Assembly: GCA_036417435.1 (NCBI GenBank)
Contig: CM070899.1
Location: 169,785,494 to 169,849,493 of the forward strand
From: Inia geoffrensis
Lineage: Eukaryota; Chordata; Mammalia; Artiodactyla; Iniidae
Length of the DNA: 64,000 bases
Reading direction: 5' to 3'
Shown here: positions 25,691-36,530 of the stretch, one piece after another
Numbering within the stretch: position 1 is the first letter of the stretch
Layout of the letters: each line of letters opens with the position of its first letter
Program-made: the position numbers and the translations under genes
Notes under the pieces: model-generated
The model's input: only the letters and a program-made list of their open reading frames with translations
Told to the model about the DNA's origin: nothing
Databases searched by the model: none

Positions 25691-27654
25691 CCTCCATAAG
25701 AAGCAAGACTGGGGTGTTTCAACAGCTCTCTCTTTCCTCCTCTCTCTGAAGTTTGGGTTTGAAGGAAGGAGTTTGAATTGAGCCCCTGGAAACTCATAAA
25801 GTCCCCTAAATACTTTATCACCAGCCCGATGGGCAGGGATGCCAGGAATGGGGGCAGGGCGTGCACATCGTGGCATTGGGGTTTGTGGTGGGCGATCAGG
25901 CTCCCCCCCGCTTTTCCTTGCCACTGCAGAAGGTGGCTAGAGGCAGGCCCAGAAACCCAGAAGATCATGTTAACTAGATATTCTTGACTTGTTTGGAGGA
26001 AAAGCCAACACTGATTTCCAGGAAAACGTCTCTGAGTAGCACTTGCCATCCTCAGCACCGCCTTGGAATTCTCGATGCCCAAAGGAAGATTCTTTGCTGA
26101 TCACGTTGCCAAAAGTGGGGTCCACTGCTCATCGCTCAAAAGCCAATAAAGAGGCGAGGTTGGTGGCAAGGACAGTTCGCTTGATTTTGGATGCTGGCAC
26201 CCGGGTTGCGGGGGGAGGGGACGCCTGTCCAAAGCCCGACTCCCACACCTCCCCGCCCCAGACATTCGGGGGGGCAAGAGCTTTCACAGGCAGAGGGAGA
26301 GGGCTACGTGTAGAAACAGCACAGCCAGCTCTGACCGTCATCTTGAAATTGGTCATCGGTGGTCTGACCAGCATCATCTTGATTGTTTTAAGTACAGTTA
26401 GCCTTCAGTTCCAAGGTCAGTTTGTTCCCATTTCTTGAGGCCAGTTCTCAGAACTGTGGCAGCTTATGTCATGACTACAGTCTGGTCATCGTGTAGTTAA
26501 CTTCTTCCACCTGGTGGGGTTTTCAGTCTCTACAAGACAGCTCACGGGATATGGCTCAGAATATAGCCCTTGAGAAGGAACCAAAGGTCCTTGACTTTGC
26601 TTAATGACTAAACTATTATTATTTGGTCTCCTTTGATTGTTTTCCTTTGTTTCTGCATTTTCTCACTTCTCTGATTAAACTTACTTTTTGGCTAAAGTTT
26701 TTCCACAAACAAAATGCAGGCAGAGGACGTGGGGGACAAGGACCATAGGGTCCTGTCTGTTTCAATCAGAAGAGTGAACAGTGTCTTTTTCTTTTTTTTT
26801 TTTTTTTGGTTGGGGGTGCTTACAGCTCATAGCTCATCAAATATATTGTGGGGATTGGATCTGATCACCAGACAATTCCTCCAATCCAAATAGTAAGTTG
26901 TGTAGAGGGGAAAAAATGAATTGGACGTGGGCTGTAGAAATGTAGAATTAACACTATCCCACACAGCCAATGTCAAGTGAAAACAGCATAGGCCTTAGTG
27001 GAAATAAGTGAGCCCCAAAGAAATACCTGATACCTGATAACTAGTCCTTTCTTAGCTGACAAGGCTTCTCTCAACCCAGACCCTAGTTAGGAAGTATATC
27101 ATAACAAAGGGATCATTCAGTGGGTGCATAGGTGACACTGTTAATGCAGACTTTACAGAACAAAAGAACTTTAGTAAGCTAACCACTTCTGAAAACTATT
27201 TGTGAGGATTCATTAAAGAGAGGTCTCCCCCACTGTGGCCGAAAATGTAGCCAAAGCAAATGCACAGAAGTGTAAAACTGCTCCTAATAGAAAGCTGGGA
27301 CTTATCAGGGCCTTAGAGTTGAAATGTTAAAGGTCAAACCTAAACTTTTGACTGAGCTCCAGTCACAGTGACCAGGCCAGCACCTCTATCCTTTAGACAT
27401 TCACCGAACCTCCTGGGGCTCAAACAAAGTTCAACAGGCATTGAAATTCACCCCACATTTCTTATATTTTTCAGATAAATTTTGGTCTGACACATTTTCT
27501 TGGGATTATCTATCATTGGCCGTAACACATTCAGGGGGCCAAGAATTAAACAAAAGCCTTCCTGCATGGATACAGAACTGTCCATCCAGAAAAGAACCAT
27601 AGCCTTATTATTGTCAGCAACGATAACTACTGCTACTAATCATGTCATGGATTA

Positions 27655-27810
27655 GCCGTTAGCTGTGTCCTAGGTACTGTGCTAAGTGAATTCCATTCAG
27701 TGTTTCATTTAACCATTAGCTCAGCAAGGAAGGTGCCCTTATTGCCTAAATGGGTTCAGAAAGATTCAGTGATTTACCCACTGGTAGCAGAGTTTCAAAC
27801 TCAGCTGGAC
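27655..27810 (+). repeat. MIR SINE relic
   Basis: 'ttagctgtgtcctaggtactgtgctaagtg', 'catttaaccattagctcagcaaggaagg', 'gattcagtgatttacccac' and 'agcagagtttcaaactcag' are in MIR order. Confidence 0.75.
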
Positions 27811-27853
27811 CAACACCAAAGGTCATCCCGCTGTATTGCCTCTCGTAATTTTA

Positions 27854-27886
27854 TGTAGTTTGGAATTTTATGAATTCCAAACTACA
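27854..27886. repeat. Perfect inverted repeat, 14-bp arms
   Basis: TGTAGTTTGGAATT (27854-27867), loop TTATG, AATTCCAAACTACA (27873-27886). There is no mismatch in the arms. It is not part of a recognised transposon terminus. Confidence 0.9.
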
Positions 27887-28606
27887 CAATCTGGATTTCA
27901 TTTACTTAGTAAGTAACTGGGGGCCTCTGATAATTACTGAGTTGAATGACACGATCGAATCAGTTAACATTTTGGGACATGACTATTCCTAAGCTCCATT
28001 CTCCATCTCCAAGAGAAATTTCTCTTAGCAGCTCGGCCTAGCCTTACACATAGTTCAATAAATGAGGAATGGCAGAGAGAACCCAGACATTACTGTGTTA
28101 TCAGCCCATGTGTTTTCTGCTGTTCTGTTGTTCCGTGTCTCAGGAGGAATGTCACAGAAGCTGGGTTTGATCTAGAATCAGAGATGCAGACAGTAGTCAT
28201 AACACTGCCAGGTTTTTGTTTTGTGTTTTGTTTTAAGTTAGTCTCTTCTCTTTCTCTGATTAATATCTCTGGAAAGTTCTGTTCATACACACGGAGTTTC
28301 ATCCCTGACATGCAGGCTTCCTTGTCATCTGCTCTTCTCCAGATCGCCTTCAAAAACTCTGATTTATTTTCAAGACAGTGTCTCAGATCTCTGGTTCTCT
28401 TCCAGCCTCTCCCGGGAGGAACTGTGTTTATCATGAGCTCATCCTCCTAATATGTTTCCACCAGCAAGCACAGACTCTGTTCAGAAAGACTTAGTGGGCC
28501 AGAAAAACGCAGTTCTTGGTCAACTTATGAACCGTTTTTCTCTTTCCTACATCTCAGGCCACTTCTTCCCCCTCCCTATAACATTGTTTTAGCTTCAATA
28601 TGATAT

Positions 28607-28798
28607 TTGTCTTCAGTGCATCAGGATTCATTTCTGTGGGCCTTGCTGAGTCAGGCTATTTTATATCAGCTCGTGGAGAAAAACACACGGGATGCTGAGC
28701 CGCCAGCCAACCTGGCTGTAACCGTGCAGAAGAGCATCCTGACCGACCCCTCTAACGAGGGCCAGCTGTTCCCCAGCAAGAACATGGAAAACAGCTGA
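28607..28798 (+). other. Coding-like open segment of unknown nature
   Basis: A 63-codon frame ending '...NLAVTVQKSILTDPSNEGQL, FPSKNMENS' and stop. It is preceded by a pyrimidine-rich stretch and 'tgtcttcag' (28607 is just upstream of this AG), which resembles a splice acceptor. The second half has a GC-rich third-position pattern unlike the AT-rich surroundings. I do not recognise the protein. It may be a retrocopy fragment, a lineage-specific exon or chance. Confidence 0.25.
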
Positions 28799-29074
28799 CT
28801 TTTGTACCCACCTAGCACAAGGTGCTTGTCACAGGGCACCCCTGGGGGAGGAGAGAAAGCTTACTCTGGGGTGAGTCTTTTAAACAAATTGTCTTGTATT
28901 TGGATGGTAATCCCTACAGTGAAGGAATGTCTCAAGGGCACTGCGACTCGGGAGGACTTCGCATCACCCCTGGCTCAGGTAAGTCAGACTGCCCTAAAGG
29001 GGAGCCCTGCTCCCTCAGCTGTGCTCCCGGCAAACAGTCCCCAGGCTGTCACTGCTCCAATAGCGGCATCCCAG

Positions 29075-29215
29075 GGCTTCTCACTCCTTCTCCCGGGGAT
29101 CTTGCTAAAATGCAGATTCTGAGTCAGCAGGTCCGTGGTGAGGCCAGAGCTGCTGTGTTTCTAACAAGCTCCCAGGTGGTGCCTCTGCCGCGGATCCCTG
29201 GACAGGGACCCTAAG
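29075..29215 (+). repeat. MER5A-like DNA transposon relic (hAT-Charlie type)
   Basis: 'gggatcttgctaaaatgcagattctgagtcagcaggtccg' and 'tttctaacaagctcccaggtggtgcctctg' resemble the core of MER5A ('aaatgcagattctcgggcc...taacaagccctccaggtgattctgatgc'). Confidence 0.65.
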
Positions 29216-29770
29216 CAACTTCTCCCACGCCTGCCTGCACGTTTGAGTCACCTTGGGAACATTTCAGAAATACTGATGTCTAGGCCAACTGCACCAGGAT
29301 CGCTGGTGAAAAGGTGCCCTCATGGACTGAAGGCTTTATTCCTGGCCATACATGTGGGCCTCTTCTAGGACTGCTGAAAATGTGAGGGATGCTAGAGGGA
29401 GAGACAGGCAGTGAGAGAACACGGAAGTACCCAGCATGGAAAGCACACTCTGTTGATAACCTAATCTTGGAAATGGTGCCCCACTGCTCCTGCCGTATTC
29501 TATTCATTAGAAGTGAGGACTACCTGTGGCCGTGACTACCAGGACGTGGGGACCGCAGGGGGCACCCCACAGCATTGTCCCTCTGTCAGCACACTCGGGA
29601 CCGCTCAGCCACCCTTGCTGACCGGAAAGAGAGGGTGAGGCTTAGATTGTGATTCATGACCCAAGTCCACATGCTGAGGGAGAGGCAGTGTGGGGAGAGA
29701 GCCCCTGGATGCTGGAAAGAACCAAGATGTTCTCAAAACGACATGCGTCCAAGTAATGTCTTTAAAATCT

Positions 29771-30184
29771 TTTATTTGCTGTAAGAATGTAGCACAAAAT
29801 ACCAAAGCATTAGCAAACTGCCCTGGGAAAGCTGCAAGCCTCAAGACACAGCATTTCCTGTGTCCTGAGAAGACGTTTTTAACTCTTCAGAGAAGAAAAG
29901 TAAGCTTTGGCCAAATGCCTCAAATCCACAGGTGCACCCCATCTACCAGTCGGTGTCAACGCGGTCCTTCTTGAAGAGCTCAGGAGTTGTGATGCTTCAT
30001 GTGGAGGTGGGAAATGAAGCCATGCCCACAGCGGCTGGTCCTCATGACTGAGGTTAAACCTGGGCATGGAGACTGGCTGGAAAGGGCTCTTCCTCTGGAC
30101 CAGTTCAAGTGGCTCCGCTTCACCCGAAGATAAGCAGGAACGTGCTCTGGGGCAAAATCCACCAGTGGTCCCTTCTAACGCCAA
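29771..30184 (-). pseudogene. Possible 3' end of a gene or retrocopy, minus strand, parent unknown
   Basis: Read on the minus strand, one frame ends ELFKKDRVDTDW followed by TAG (stop at 29943-29945), then about 170 bp and an AATAAA (reversed at 29771-29776). Upstream, open sequence continues only across different frames (for example LELVQRKSPFQPVSMPRFNL and AEPLELV), as if broken by small indels. There is no clear poly(A) tail or splice acceptor. I could not identify the parent gene; chance remains possible. Confidence 0.3.
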
Positions 30185-30214
30185 CGCGCACGTGCAGAGG
30201 GGTTCACAGTGACT

Positions 30215-30365
30215 GAAGCGCTTGACGGTGAATTATCATTCAGTCCTCACAACAGCCTGCGAGGTGAGTGGGAATGGTCCTGATCTCTGCCTCGTGCACG
30301 AGAGAACTGAGACCTAGAGGGAGGACGTGAGTTGTGTAAGGGGCACAGTTGGGCCTGAGGGGTCT
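30215..30365 (+). repeat. MIR SINE relic
   Basis: 'attatcattcagtcctcacaacagcctgcgaggtgagtgg', 'gagaactgagacctagaggg' and 'gagttgtgtaaggggcacagtt' follow MIR order. Confidence 0.75.
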
Positions 30366-30572
30366 CCTGGGCTGGCAGGCAATATAACACAGCTCACGAC
30401 CAGGTCAAAGTGTGAGAGAAGGAGGCTGATTGGGATGTCTCTTGGGTCCTTCCTGACCTAGTCTCCAGGCTGGACTCCCAGCTCTCACCTCTGTGGCCAC
30501 CCACAAGCCCAGCACGGTCAGGGCTGCAAACTCAGTCCTCTCACTTGATCTGTCCCACCCTCTCGGGTGAGA

Positions 30573-30660
30573 CCTTTTTCACTCAACAAGAACTTCCCGA
30601 GCGCCTCCTGTGTGCCAGGCACGTCCTAGCACTGAGGCTACAGCCGTGAGTGACACACCG
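30573..30660 (+). repeat. L2-like relic
   Basis: 'ttcactcaacaagaacttcccgagcgcctcctgtgtgccaggcac...ctagcactgaggctacagccgtgag' is the typical L2 3' core. Confidence 0.75.
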
Positions 30661-30710
30661 CAGACCTCTGCCCTCCTCAAGTTTCCACCCCCCTCCCCAC
30701 TCTCATTTCT

Positions 30711-30735
30711 CCGCCGCCGCCGCCGCCGCCGCCGC
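30711..30735 (+). repeat. (CCG)8 trinucleotide repeat
   Basis: An uninterrupted run of about eight CCG units (25 bp) in otherwise CpG-poor intergenic DNA, preceded by a pyrimidine-rich stretch. Confidence 0.97.
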
Positions 30736-31239
30736 TCGGTGTGTGCTGGAGCTGGAGGCGTGGTCAGGACAGCCGGAGCTGTGAGTCCATCATCCAGTGT
30801 TGAAGCAGCAGGCAAGCTGTCTCCTCTCCAGGGGCAGGGCTGTGCAGAGGGACCGTTCCCAGTGGGAGCCCCCCACGGTCCTCTCACGATGGGCCCCACA
30901 CAGGTGTGCTGAGCCACATGCCCGGGGGACGGCCGTTAAAACACTGACTGAGATCGCCAAACGCCAGACGTTATCTGGCCATGTCTCATCGGAGGGCAAC
31001 AATTCTCCATGTTCCTCCTGGCATCCCCCCATCCCACATCAACCCTGAGGGGCTATTATAGAGTCCGAGAGCCCAGGTGGAATCCACAGACTTGGTCATA
31101 GTCCTGGATGTGCCTCTCAACGACCTGTGTCATCTTGGGTGAATCATCCTGACCTTTGCCTTCTGTCTTCAGTTACACCATGATGGGTACCCAAGGTGGC
31201 TTCCAGCTCTAGAACCCTCTGACACCCATACATCACTGA

Positions 31240-32085
31240 GTCCCCGTGTTACAATTGTGCTGGCGGCCAACGCCTCTCTTTGGGTTTTGCTCTTTGCCTA
31301 GAAAAGGGTGTTGCCATGTCCAGCTTACCCTGTTTGCTTCCTGAGAAACATGGGAAAGTCTCAGTTGAATCTGTGAATTTCGGGCTCTTCTAGCTTTGGA
31401 GCCCAGCCCAGATGCCAGAAAGAGCGTGAGTTAGAATTGTTATAATGGTTATGAAACCCACACTTCCTGTCAGTTCTTTCCAAGTCTGGTGTTAAATGAA
31501 CAAGCTCAAATATGAATGTTAACAAGGATGACTCAGGCCTAGAGAATGTGGTAGCATGATTCTGGCTTTAAAGAATGGCAATAAAAGGACTTTTCTGATC
31601 CATCTGTTGACAAAAGACAGCAAGAGATCATTAATCTAGTTCACTGATCTCCAAACAGTTTTGATTCTGTACCCTTTAGATAAATGTTTTTGAGCATGCA
31701 AGCATTCCTAATATATGAATATATATTTGGAAATTATAGGCATGTAGTGTTATACCTACAGATGAACATATAAAATATATACAAGGGAAGAAAATTAAAA
31801 GAATAAGATCAAGACAAAGTCTTGTCAGCCGAACACATTATCTTTGTCACACTAATGTAATTTAGTAGGTTGTTTGTTTTTGTAATACAGCAATTTGGAA
31901 GTCCGATTCCAAGTCTAGTTTGTCTAAATTCTTGGTCTCTAAGATCTGTTGTAACTGAAAAAGTTGCAATGCAAAAATACGTAGATCTAAATGGAAGACA
32001 TCTGTTGTTGGAGGGCTTGTAATTGAGGACTTGACCAAATCTAAATTGGAAACTTACAAGACTGGAGGTGGTGTTACCATGTTAC
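31240..32085. other. Intergenic stretch, mostly unrecognised
   Basis: A reversed MIR relic may precede it (about 31095-31225). 31640-32070 is AT-rich and may contain a very old repeat, but I could not name one. No coding signal was seen. Confidence 0.4.
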
Positions 32086-32616
32086 TGAGTCCAAGCTTGT
32101 GCTGCTGGCCACATGACAGGCCAATAAAGTGAGAGACAAGTTGTTGGGGCAAGGAAGAGCGACTTTATTTCAAAAGCCAGCAGACCAAGATGGTGGACTA
32201 GTGTCCCAAAGAACCATCTCGCCTGGGTTTGGATGCTAGTTTCTTTTATAGAGCAAAGTGGGGAGGTGGGGAGGTAAAGTTAAAAAGGCCTTAAGTTGTT
32301 GCAGATACTTCCTGGTTTTGGCCATGCGCTGGAGGGGAGGTGTTAATTTCTTCTTTCCTTCAGCCACGGGCAGGTGGGCCAGGTCAGTATGTTTCCTGGG
32401 AGCTAAACAAAGGTATTTTAGCTTAAGCTCAGGCATGGGAGGTGGGGTTCCTGGAGATGGGCCATTGTGTATACTTTAAGCCAAAGGCAACATTCCTTTA
32501 GTGATTACCTTGTAGCAAAAGCAATAGAATACAAAGATTAAAGTGAAAGAAACAGATACAACATGGCGTCAGATTTGTTACCTTTCCTGCCAAAGACCCT
32601 GTACCCCACTAAATCA
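32086..32616 (-). repeat. Solo LTR of an endogenous retrovirus (ERV1-like), antisense
   Basis: A 531-bp element with TG...CA ends flanked by the 6-bp duplication TGTTAC (32080-32085 and 32617-32622). On the minus strand it has an LTR-like order: a TATA-like 'CTATAAAAG' (reversed near 32245-32253), then AATAAA (reversed near 32164-32169), then a short R/U5 part. No gag, pol or env sequence adjoins it, so it is a solo LTR. The ORFs over it are not genes. Family name not determined; the ERV1 assignment is tentative because ERV1 duplications are usually 4-5 bp. Confidence 0.8.
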
Positions 32617-32934
32617 TGTTACACAAATATATAACCATAATCCAGGTACAAACAGTTCCCCCAAAGACCCTATTTTTTGGTAGAACAATAGGTCAATGTT
32701 TATATTTAACTCTTAAAAAAAAAACTTAAATTTTTTGAAAACTCACAGCTGAATGGACATAGGTGCTAATGTCTTTCTTTTGATTAAGACACTCCAGGGA
32801 GCTTGGGGCTTCAGACCACTAGAGCAATGGTCCCCAAACTCTTAAACAATGTGGCCCAGTTTCATGAACCTCAGCACACTAGCAAGTAGAACTAAGAAAA
32901 GATAGTGCAAATAGCCTTTAAAAGTGAATTTGCA

Positions 32935-33525
32935 GAAAAAAAAAAAGTGGTATTACATTCAATGGAATAGTATTCAGCCTTAGAAGAGAAGGAAGTCATG
33001 CCATTTGTGACGACATGGATGAACCAGAAGGACATTATGTTCAGTGAAATAAGCCAGAGTCTCAGAAGGAAAAATACTCTTTGATTCTACTCGTATGGGG
33101 TATCTAAAATAGTCAAAATCCTAGAGGAAGAGACTACAGCAGTGGTTTCCAGGGGCTTGGGAGTCAGGGAAATGGAGAGTTGTTATTCAGTGTGTATAAA
33201 GTTTCAGTTATGCTGGATGAATATATTCTATCTAGAGATCTGCCATACACATCATGCCTGTAGTTTACAATACAATCTTGTGCATGTCACAATTTGGTAA
33301 GAGAGTAGATCTCATAGTAAGTGTTCTTACCAAACCAAAACCAAAACGAACAAAACCAAAAGGTCACAAGGAAACCCTGGGAGGTACTGGATCTCTCTGT
33401 TGCCTTGATTGTAGTGATGGCATCACGGTTGTTTGCATATGTCCAAACTCATCAAATTGTACACACTAAATATGTGCGGTTCTTTGTAAACCAATTATAC
33501 CTCAACAAAGCTGTAAAAACTGGAT
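32935..33525 (+). repeat. L1 3' portion, plus strand
   Basis: 'attcaatggaatagtattcag', 'gacatggatgaaccagaagg', 'aataagccagagtctcagaagg', 'ttccaggggcttgggagtcag', 'cagttatgctggatgaatat' and 'aaccaattatacctcaacaa' are the ORF2 end and 3' UTR of an older L1. Several indels are present. Confidence 0.88.
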
Positions 33526-34390
33526 TTGTATTTTATTGTTTCAAGTGGCATCTACGTCTATTGAGCAATAGTAAATACATGTAGGAGACATATCTCATCA
33601 GTCGACAGGCAAGGAATTAGGCAACCTTGCAACTGCAGTCCTCGACCACAGCCAAGCCCCCATGAAAACACTCCCCTAGAGGAAGGGAAAGCGCTTGGGA
33701 ATAAACATCCAGACCTCTTAGTGATTGTCTTAAAAATCCAAGCCTATTACATGCGACAAACCTTACGCTAACCAAAGGGCCTTGTGGTAAAGCAGGCATT
33801 GCGAAATTAGAAGTCCTATCCTAGTTCCAATCAGTGTGCTGAGTGACACTTGTGACCTTGTGGAGCAAAAAACAAGGTATAGTGGAGAGGGATACAGCTA
33901 AAATGCTTGCACTGAAAGAGAACCATCCGTGAGATGCTAGGGCGTCCCCTCTTGCAGGGGTTCTCTAAGTTAACTGGTCATGTGAAACACCTGGGCATAT
34001 CCTTAAAGTGCAGATTACAATTCAATAGGCCTGGGATGGGCCCTGAGATTATAAATTGCTAACAAGTGCCCAAGAGGCACAGGTGCTGCTGGTCCAAGAC
34101 CACACCCTTAGTAATGAGACCCTACCATCTCTGTGTCTTCAGCAGGGGAGTCCAGTCTTTCCTGAGCCTTTCTCAGTTAGCTGGCAGCAGCCAACAGGTG
34201 TGGAATCCAATAGAGGCCGGCATTGGTGAGCTATATGTAAAGCTCAGAAGCTACAGGTAGTAACTAACTAAGGTAGTAACTAATTATCAGGAGGTTGACT
34301 GCCCAACCAACTACCCACACCTCAGTGTTACTTCCAGCCAAATCAGGCGGCACCTTTGGGTTAAACTTCTTTAAATCCAATTCTCATCCC
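33526..34390. other. Intergenic stretch with a MER5A-like relic
   Basis: 33955-34110 resembles MER5A ('ctggtcatgtgaaacacctggg', 'cttaaagtgcagattacaat', 'gattataaattgctaacaag'). The rest is unassigned. Confidence 0.5.
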
Positions 34391-34448
34391 CCTCCAAGGG
34401 GCGAATGCAGCAGTCAAGCGAGGAAGAGCCCTGCAGGTGAGCACCGCA

Positions 34449-34462
34449 GCGCCCCCTGCTGG
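34449..34462 (-). promoter_or_regulatory. Candidate CTCF binding site
   Basis: GCGCCCCCTGCTGG is the reverse complement of CCAGCAGGGGGCGC and matches the CTCF core in every position I would weight. It lies in otherwise unremarkable intergenic DNA about 9 kb past the inferred CAMK1D 3' end. Occupancy cannot be seen from sequence. Confidence 0.6.
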
Positions 34463-35399
34463 CGGGAGGGATCCGCAGCAGGAGACAAGATGCTCTTTAG
34501 GGGAAGAGGCAGCAGCTGAGCAGCCAAAGATGGCGCTAAAGACAGAGGAAGTGGGGCTGCATCTCTGCTCCAGCTGTCTGCACAAAACCCTTCCAGGGTA
34601 GCTCTTCGTAGCAAGTCCCCCTGTGACCCGAGGCACCAGAGATGCAGCTCCAGCAGGAATAAGCCAGCTCTCACGTACTGGGCAGGACTGGTTCCATCAC
34701 CCACGCCTCGAAGGTAAGACCAGGTAGCCCCAGGGGCAGCCATTTCTTCCTGTCGGGACCACTGTGGCTCTTCCCGGCCTCTCCTTTTCTGAAGGAAGCT
34801 ACCCACTGTGATTTTAAGGCGGTACCCTGGCCCGCACACTACTGTGAAGTGGCTAGAAACTGCTCTTGTCTTTCAAAGAGAGGAGATAAAAGATTCATCC
34901 GCTTTCTGGCTGGGTCTCCCCTCCTCAGCAGCAAGAGAAGTTGTTAGACTTCGCTGAAGCAAAAGCAAGTGCCCCAACCCCCCCAGGTAAATGTGTGCAA
35001 CCCTGTTTTTCCAAGAGGAAACGAGACGGGTTTTTTCCCAAAGTTTCCTAAAGTAACTGTGAATTAGCTTGTGATGCTCTTAAAGGCATCTGCTCACAGA
35101 TTCACACTTGGAGCTGACTTGCCAGTGAATCGTTTTAGGAGGCTACGAGGCTGATTTCCCCATTTAGGATGAGCTGCCGGAGCCTCCCTCTTCCCCTTAC
35201 CGACCCCTGACTATTGTGTTACAAATGGCGATAGTGGAGGGTGGATCTCAATGATTGAGGGCAAAGGTCAGGACTATTTTGCTCACCTTCTCATCCCCGG
35301 GACACCGGTCAGCACTAAATAAATATTGGACGAGTTCATGAATCGCCAAATTTCTGCTTTTAGTAAATGGAACTAGCAGGTCAGCCTCTCTGCCAGTTA

Positions 35400-35660
35400 C
35401 ACGTCTGGGTAAATACACGTGGTCCCGCCACGCCGCTCACCTTGGGTCCTTCCACCTGGAGCCCGCGTGTTTGGGCGCTGGCTGTCTCAGCCGTGCCGGT
35501 TCATTTTCCCTTTGGCCACGCTGCTCCCCCTCTGGCCGTTTATTAGCCTGGTAGGCTCGGGCCCCTCTTCGAAACTGCCCGGACGCTAGCTCTGCTTCCC
35601 TGCTTGCAGAGGACAGGCAGGAGGAACCTCGTCTTAGGGCCCTCATCAGGCACCACTGTC
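35400..35660 (-). promoter_or_regulatory. Small CpG-enriched patch with a minus-strand splice donor
   Basis: About fifteen CpGs lie within roughly 230 bp of GC-rich sequence, against a CpG-poor background. On the minus strand 'CCCAAG|GTGAGC' (exon end at 35441, GT at 35440-35439) is a consensus donor. A 69-codon minus-strand frame starts at 35646 but has no known domain. Could be the first exon of a noncoding or unannotated transcript; speculative. Confidence 0.3.
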
Positions 35661-36184
35661 ACACTAGCTCGTGGGAGCCGTGAGAAGGTAGAGCTTTGCC
35701 ATATTTACCTTGAAGCCCAACTGGAATAGAGTTCAAAACCTTCCTCTACTGCCTTATCCCCTTTGTTTCTCTTCCCTCTGCGCCCAGGCTGAGGGATTTT
35801 TAAACTTGAAAAGGTATTGGTTCAGAACTGAGCATCCCAGCCTAGCATGTCAGTGCAGCAATGGCTTCTGGGAAGTGGCCGGAACACACCTGGAGCCACT
35901 GGGGACACAAGTCACTAGCCTGCCCTAGACCTCACCTGGTGTCACCTCCGTGTCGTCTTAGGGTCATCCCACCACTAGGATGGATGTTTACCCAGGATTC
36001 AGTTTTCACCGAGCCTGGCCCTCTAGCGGTACTCATAACTGCTGGAAGGCGCAATGTTCCGAGTCAATTTAATCAGACAGTTCCAGATGTTTCCTTTCAG
36101 TTGGCCAATTGTGTGTATCTGATGCATTCAGGATGCCTAGGAGAACGCCAGGAGCTCTGGGGACCTAATCAACAATAGACATGC

Positions 36185-36530
36185 TTAGGCAGTGGTTGCC
36201 AGGGGTTAGCCGGGAGGGAAGGATGAAAGGGTGGAGCACAGAGGATTTTTAGGACAGTGAAACTACTCTGTATGATAACTATCATGATGGACACATGTCA
36301 TTATATATTGTCCAAACCCGTAGAATGTACAACACCAAGAGTGAACCCTAATGTAGACTGTGGGCTTCGAATCCAGAAGTTGTAACAGTTGTTCCACTCT
36401 GGCGGGGGATGTCGATATTGGGGGAGGCGAGGCATGTCTGGGGGCAGGGAGCATACAGGAAATCTCTGTACGTTCCCCTCATTTTTGCCGTAAACCTAAA
36501 ACCACTCTACAAAAGTCTTAATATACAGGG
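36185..36530 (+). repeat. Old L1 3' UTR, plus strand
   Basis: 'ggcagtggttgccaggggttag', 'gataactatcatgatggacac', 'gtccaaacccgtagaatgta', 'caagagtgaaccctaatgta' and 'tctgtacgttcccctcattt' match an old L1 tail region. Confidence 0.75.

Larger units (their letters stand above)
25691..28980. other. Start of the downstream intergenic region
   Basis: Mostly unique sequence: a poly-T run at about 26791-26807, a MIR relic at 27655-27810, a perfect hairpin at 27854-27886, and a coding-like open segment at 28607-28798. No gene with splice signals was recognised. Confidence 0.6.

Noticed and set aside
32236..32436. 66-codon minus-strand ORF
   Set aside because: It lies entirely within the solo LTR's non-coding U3 region.
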